Shown: in pieces, positions 54,138 through 55,847 of the stretch | Layout: every line of letters starts with the position of its first letter | How positions within the stretch are numbered: the stretch's first letter is position 1 | Assembly (NCBI GenBank): GCA_900319925.1 | Contig: ONQE01000004.1 | Span: 10,343 to 66,189, forward strand | Origin: an uncultured Bacteroidales bacterium | GTDB lineage: Bacteria; Bacteroidota; Bacteroidia; Bacteroidales; WCHB1-69 | Direction: 5' to 3' | Length of the DNA stretch: 55,847 bases | The notes under the pieces: model-generated | Databases searched by the model: none | What the model was told of the DNA's origin: nothing | What the model saw: only the letters and a program-made list of their open reading frames with translations | Position numbers and translations under genes: made by a program

Positions 54138-55256
54138 ATGAAAGAAGTACACAATTTTAACGCAGGACCGTGTGTCCTCCCGAAAGAGGCTGTTGAATCC
54201 ACAATCAACGCCATCCGCAACTTTGACAACACCGGCATCGGTTTGATGGAGATCTCGCACCGCACCCCGGGTTGGGAGCGAGTCATGGCAGAAACCCGCC
54301 AACTTTGGCGCGATTTGCTCAACATCCCCGACACCTACGAGGTCCTCTTCCTCGGCGGCGGCGCCAGCACCCAGTTCTTCATGGTGCCCGCCAACCTAAT
54401 GAAGACCAAGGCCGCCTACCTCCAAACCGGCGTCTGGGCCAAGAAGGCCGCCAAGGAAGCCAAGAATTTCGGCAAAACCGAAATCATCGCCTCCTCCGAA
54501 GACAAAACCTACAACTACATCCCGAAAGGTTGGACCGTCCCCGCTGACGCCGACTACTTCCACATTACCACCAACAACACCATCTACGGCACCGAAATCC
54601 GCAAGGACTTCACCGCCGAAGAGTGCAACAACGTCATGCTCGTCGCTGACATGAGCTCTGACATCATGAGCCGTCCCGTCGATGTGACCAAGTACGGCCT
54701 CATCTATGGCGGCGCCCAGAAGAACGTCGGCCCCGCCGGCGTCACCTTCGTCATCGTGCGCAAGGACATCCTGGGTCAGATCGGCGACCGCGCCTACATG
54801 AACCCCCTGCCCACCATGGTGGACTATCGCACCCACGCGGCCGAGGAAGCCAAGAACATCTCCATGTTCAACACCCCGCCCGTGCTCCCCATCTTCGTCA
54901 TGCACGAAACCCTCACCTGGCTCAAAAACACCATCGGTGGTGTCGCCGAGATGAACAAGATCAACATGAAGAAATCCAACCTGTTGTATGAGGAAATCGA
55001 CCGCAACAGCATGTTCGTGGGCACCGTCGCCGAAAAGGCCGACCGTTCCATCATGAACCACTGCTGGGTCATGGCCCCCGGCTACGAGGACAAGCAGGAC
55101 GCCTTCATGGCCTTCGCCAAAGAGCGCGGCATGGTCGGCATCAAGGGTCACCGCTCCGTCGGCGGCTTCCGCGCCAGCCTCTACAATGCCTGCACCGTCG
55201 AAGATGTCGAAGCTCTCGTCGCCTGCATGCAAGATTTCGAAAAAGCGAACAAATAA
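54138..55256 (+). CDS. serC: Phosphoserine aminotransferase
   Basis: This 372-residue PLP enzyme converts 3-phosphohydroxypyruvate to phosphoserine and also serves in vitamin B6 synthesis. It begins with the family hallmark HNFNAGPCVLP, contains EVLFLGGGASTQF around the cofactor phosphate site, and has the Schiff-base Lys195 in YGGAQKNVGPAG. The C-terminal HRSVGGFRASLYNA is also characteristic. serA follows after an intergenic heptamer region of about 90 bases, so the first two steps of serine synthesis are encoded together. Confidence 0.98.
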   Translation: MKEVHNFNAGPCVLPKEAVESTINAIRNFDNTGIGLMEISHRTPGWERVMAETRQLWRDLLNIPDTYEVLFLGGGASTQFFMVPANLMKTKAAYLQTGVWAKKAAKEAKNFGKTEIIASSEDKTYNYIPKGWTVPADADYFHITTNNTIYGTEIRKDFTAEECNNVMLVADMSSDIMSRPVDVTKYGLIYGGAQKNVGPAGVTFVIVRKDILGQIGDRAYMNPLPTMVDYRTHAAEEAKNISMFNTPPVLPIFVMHETLTWLKNTIGGVAEMNKINMKKSNLLYEEIDRNSMFVGTVAEKADRSIMNHCWVMAPGYEDKQDAFMAFAKERGMVGIKGHRSVGGFRASLYNACTVEDVEALVACMQDFEKANK

Positions 55257-55262
55257 CATTAG

Positions 55263-55318
55263 TTAGCAGTTAGTAGTTAGTAGTTAGCCGTCACTTCAGA
55301 CAGCCAACTACTAACTAT
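55263..55318. repeat. Heptamer array A6 with inverted arms
   Basis: Units TTAGCAG, TTAGTAG, TTAGTAG and TTAGCCG (55263-55290) are followed by a 14-base centre and then by CAACTAC and TAACTAT in opposite orientation (55305-55318). Twelve bases at 55274-55285 pair with 55306-55317, giving a hairpin between serC and serA. Confidence 0.85.
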
Positions 55319-55347
55319 TACCTAATCATTTAAATTGAATATAAGGA

Positions 55348-55847
55348 ATGAAAGTATTAGTTGCAACGCAAAAACCTTTCGCGAAAGCTGCCGTTGACGG
55401 CATTCGCGCCATCGTGGAGAAAGCCGGTTACGAACTGGTTCTGTTAGAAAAGTACGAGACCCCCGAGGAACTGTACGCCGCCGTCGCCGACGTGGATGCT
55501 ATGATCGTCCGCTCCGACAAGGTCACCGCTCAGGTGATTGACGCCGCCAAGAACCTCAAGGTGGTCGTGCGCGCCGGCGCCGGCTTCGACAACCTCGACC
55601 TCGCCGCCTGCACCGCCAACAACATCGTGGCTATGAACACCCCCGGCCAGAACTCCAACGCCGTGGCCGAACTCGCCCTCGGCATGATGATCTACATGGC
55701 CCGCAACACCTTCAAACCCGGCACCGGTGCCGAACTGAAGGGCAAGAAAGTCGGCATCCAGGCCTACGGCAACGTCGGCCGCCTCGTCGCTGAGAAGGCC
55801 CGCGCCCTCGGCATGGAGGTCTGGGCATTCGACCCCTTCGTCCCGAA
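55348..55847 (+). CDS. serA: D-3-phosphoglycerate dehydrogenase (partial, 3' end outside window)
   Basis: The start at 55348 is preceded by AAGGAA, one of the few Shine-Dalgarno-like sequences here. The first 166 codons (MKVLVATQKPFAKAAVDGIR) cover the substrate-binding domain up to the start of the NAD-binding domain, with VVVRAGAGFDNLDLAACTAN carrying the catalytic-domain Arg motif and VGIQAYGNVGRLVAEKARAL the dinucleotide-binding loop. The rest lies beyond the edge, so any C-terminal ACT domain cannot be judged. It oxidises 3-phosphoglycerate, the first step of serine synthesis. Confidence 0.94.
   Translation, partial: MKVLVATQKPFAKAAVDGIRAIVEKAGYELVLLEKYETPEELYAAVADVDAMIVRSDKVTAQVIDAAKNLKVVVRAGAGFDNLDLAACTANNIVAMNTPGQNSNAVAELALGMMIYMARNTFKPGTGAELKGKKVGIQAYGNVGRLVAEKARALGMEVWAFDPFVP

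Overview
The window is a compact chromosomal segment from a member of Bacteroidetes, most likely the order Bacteroidales. Five things support this. Two secreted proteins end in a type IX secretion (Por) C-terminal sorting domain. One secreted protein carries a FISUMP domain. Many genes are preceded by the Bacteroidetes -7 promoter element TAnnTTTG, usually as TATTTTTG or TATCTTTG. Shine-Dalgarno sequences are mostly absent. One open reading frame fuses the two NfnAB-type oxidoreductase subunits, an arrangement I associate with Bacteroidales. NfnAB, rubredoxin and a flavodiiron protein suggest an anaerobe. The coding sequence is fairly GC-rich with GC-rich third positions. I cannot name a genus.

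Layout: 1-2.2 kb, partial tatD and a MATE exporter (minus). 2.4-5.9 kb, a large secreted Gly-rich/FISUMP protein. 6.2-9.8 kb, fused NfnAB and a flavodiiron gene broken by an internal deletion. 10-12.3 kb, a C10 cysteine protease secreted by type IX. 12.4-13.7 kb, a small rubredoxin and gapA. 13.8-19.2 kb, an RND efflux operon (adaptor, broken permease, TolC-like channel). 19.4-20.6 kb, rpsF-rpsR-rplI. 20.7-25.1 kb, a lipoprotein, lgt, metK, fabD and an unknown secreted protein. 25.2-28.8 kb, a TPR protein, ribH, fmt, an HU-like protein and a SpoU methyltransferase. 28.9-36.5 kb, serS, a TPR protein, secA and a glycosyltransferase. 36.6-43.9 kb, xylA, a beta-propeller protein, ridA, an ABC-F ATPase, an AAA ATPase with a nuclease-like tail, and rsmE. 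43.9-48.7 kb (minus), rlmN, miaB, der and yicC. 48.8-53.8 kb (minus), a type IX cargo protein and an exbB-x-exbD-exbD operon. 53.9 kb, tRNA-Ser(GGA). 54.1 kb to the end, serC and partial serA.

Most genes are housekeeping; the unusual content lies between them. Many gaps are filled by short tandem repeats with a period of exactly 7 bp in at least six sequence families. Many of these arrays begin inside or directly after the stop codon of the upstream gene, and several run to within a few bases of the next start codon. Other non-coding signals are a SAM-II-like riboswitch candidate before metK, paired CGGATA-N3-TATCCG operators at the AAA ATPase promoter, REP-like hairpins sharing a CTACCAAGC head, a 28-bp perfect palindrome before the ABC-F gene, and a gene remnant whose stop codon lies in a heptamer array. 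Two genes (flavodiiron protein and RND permease) carry similar out-of-frame internal deletions.
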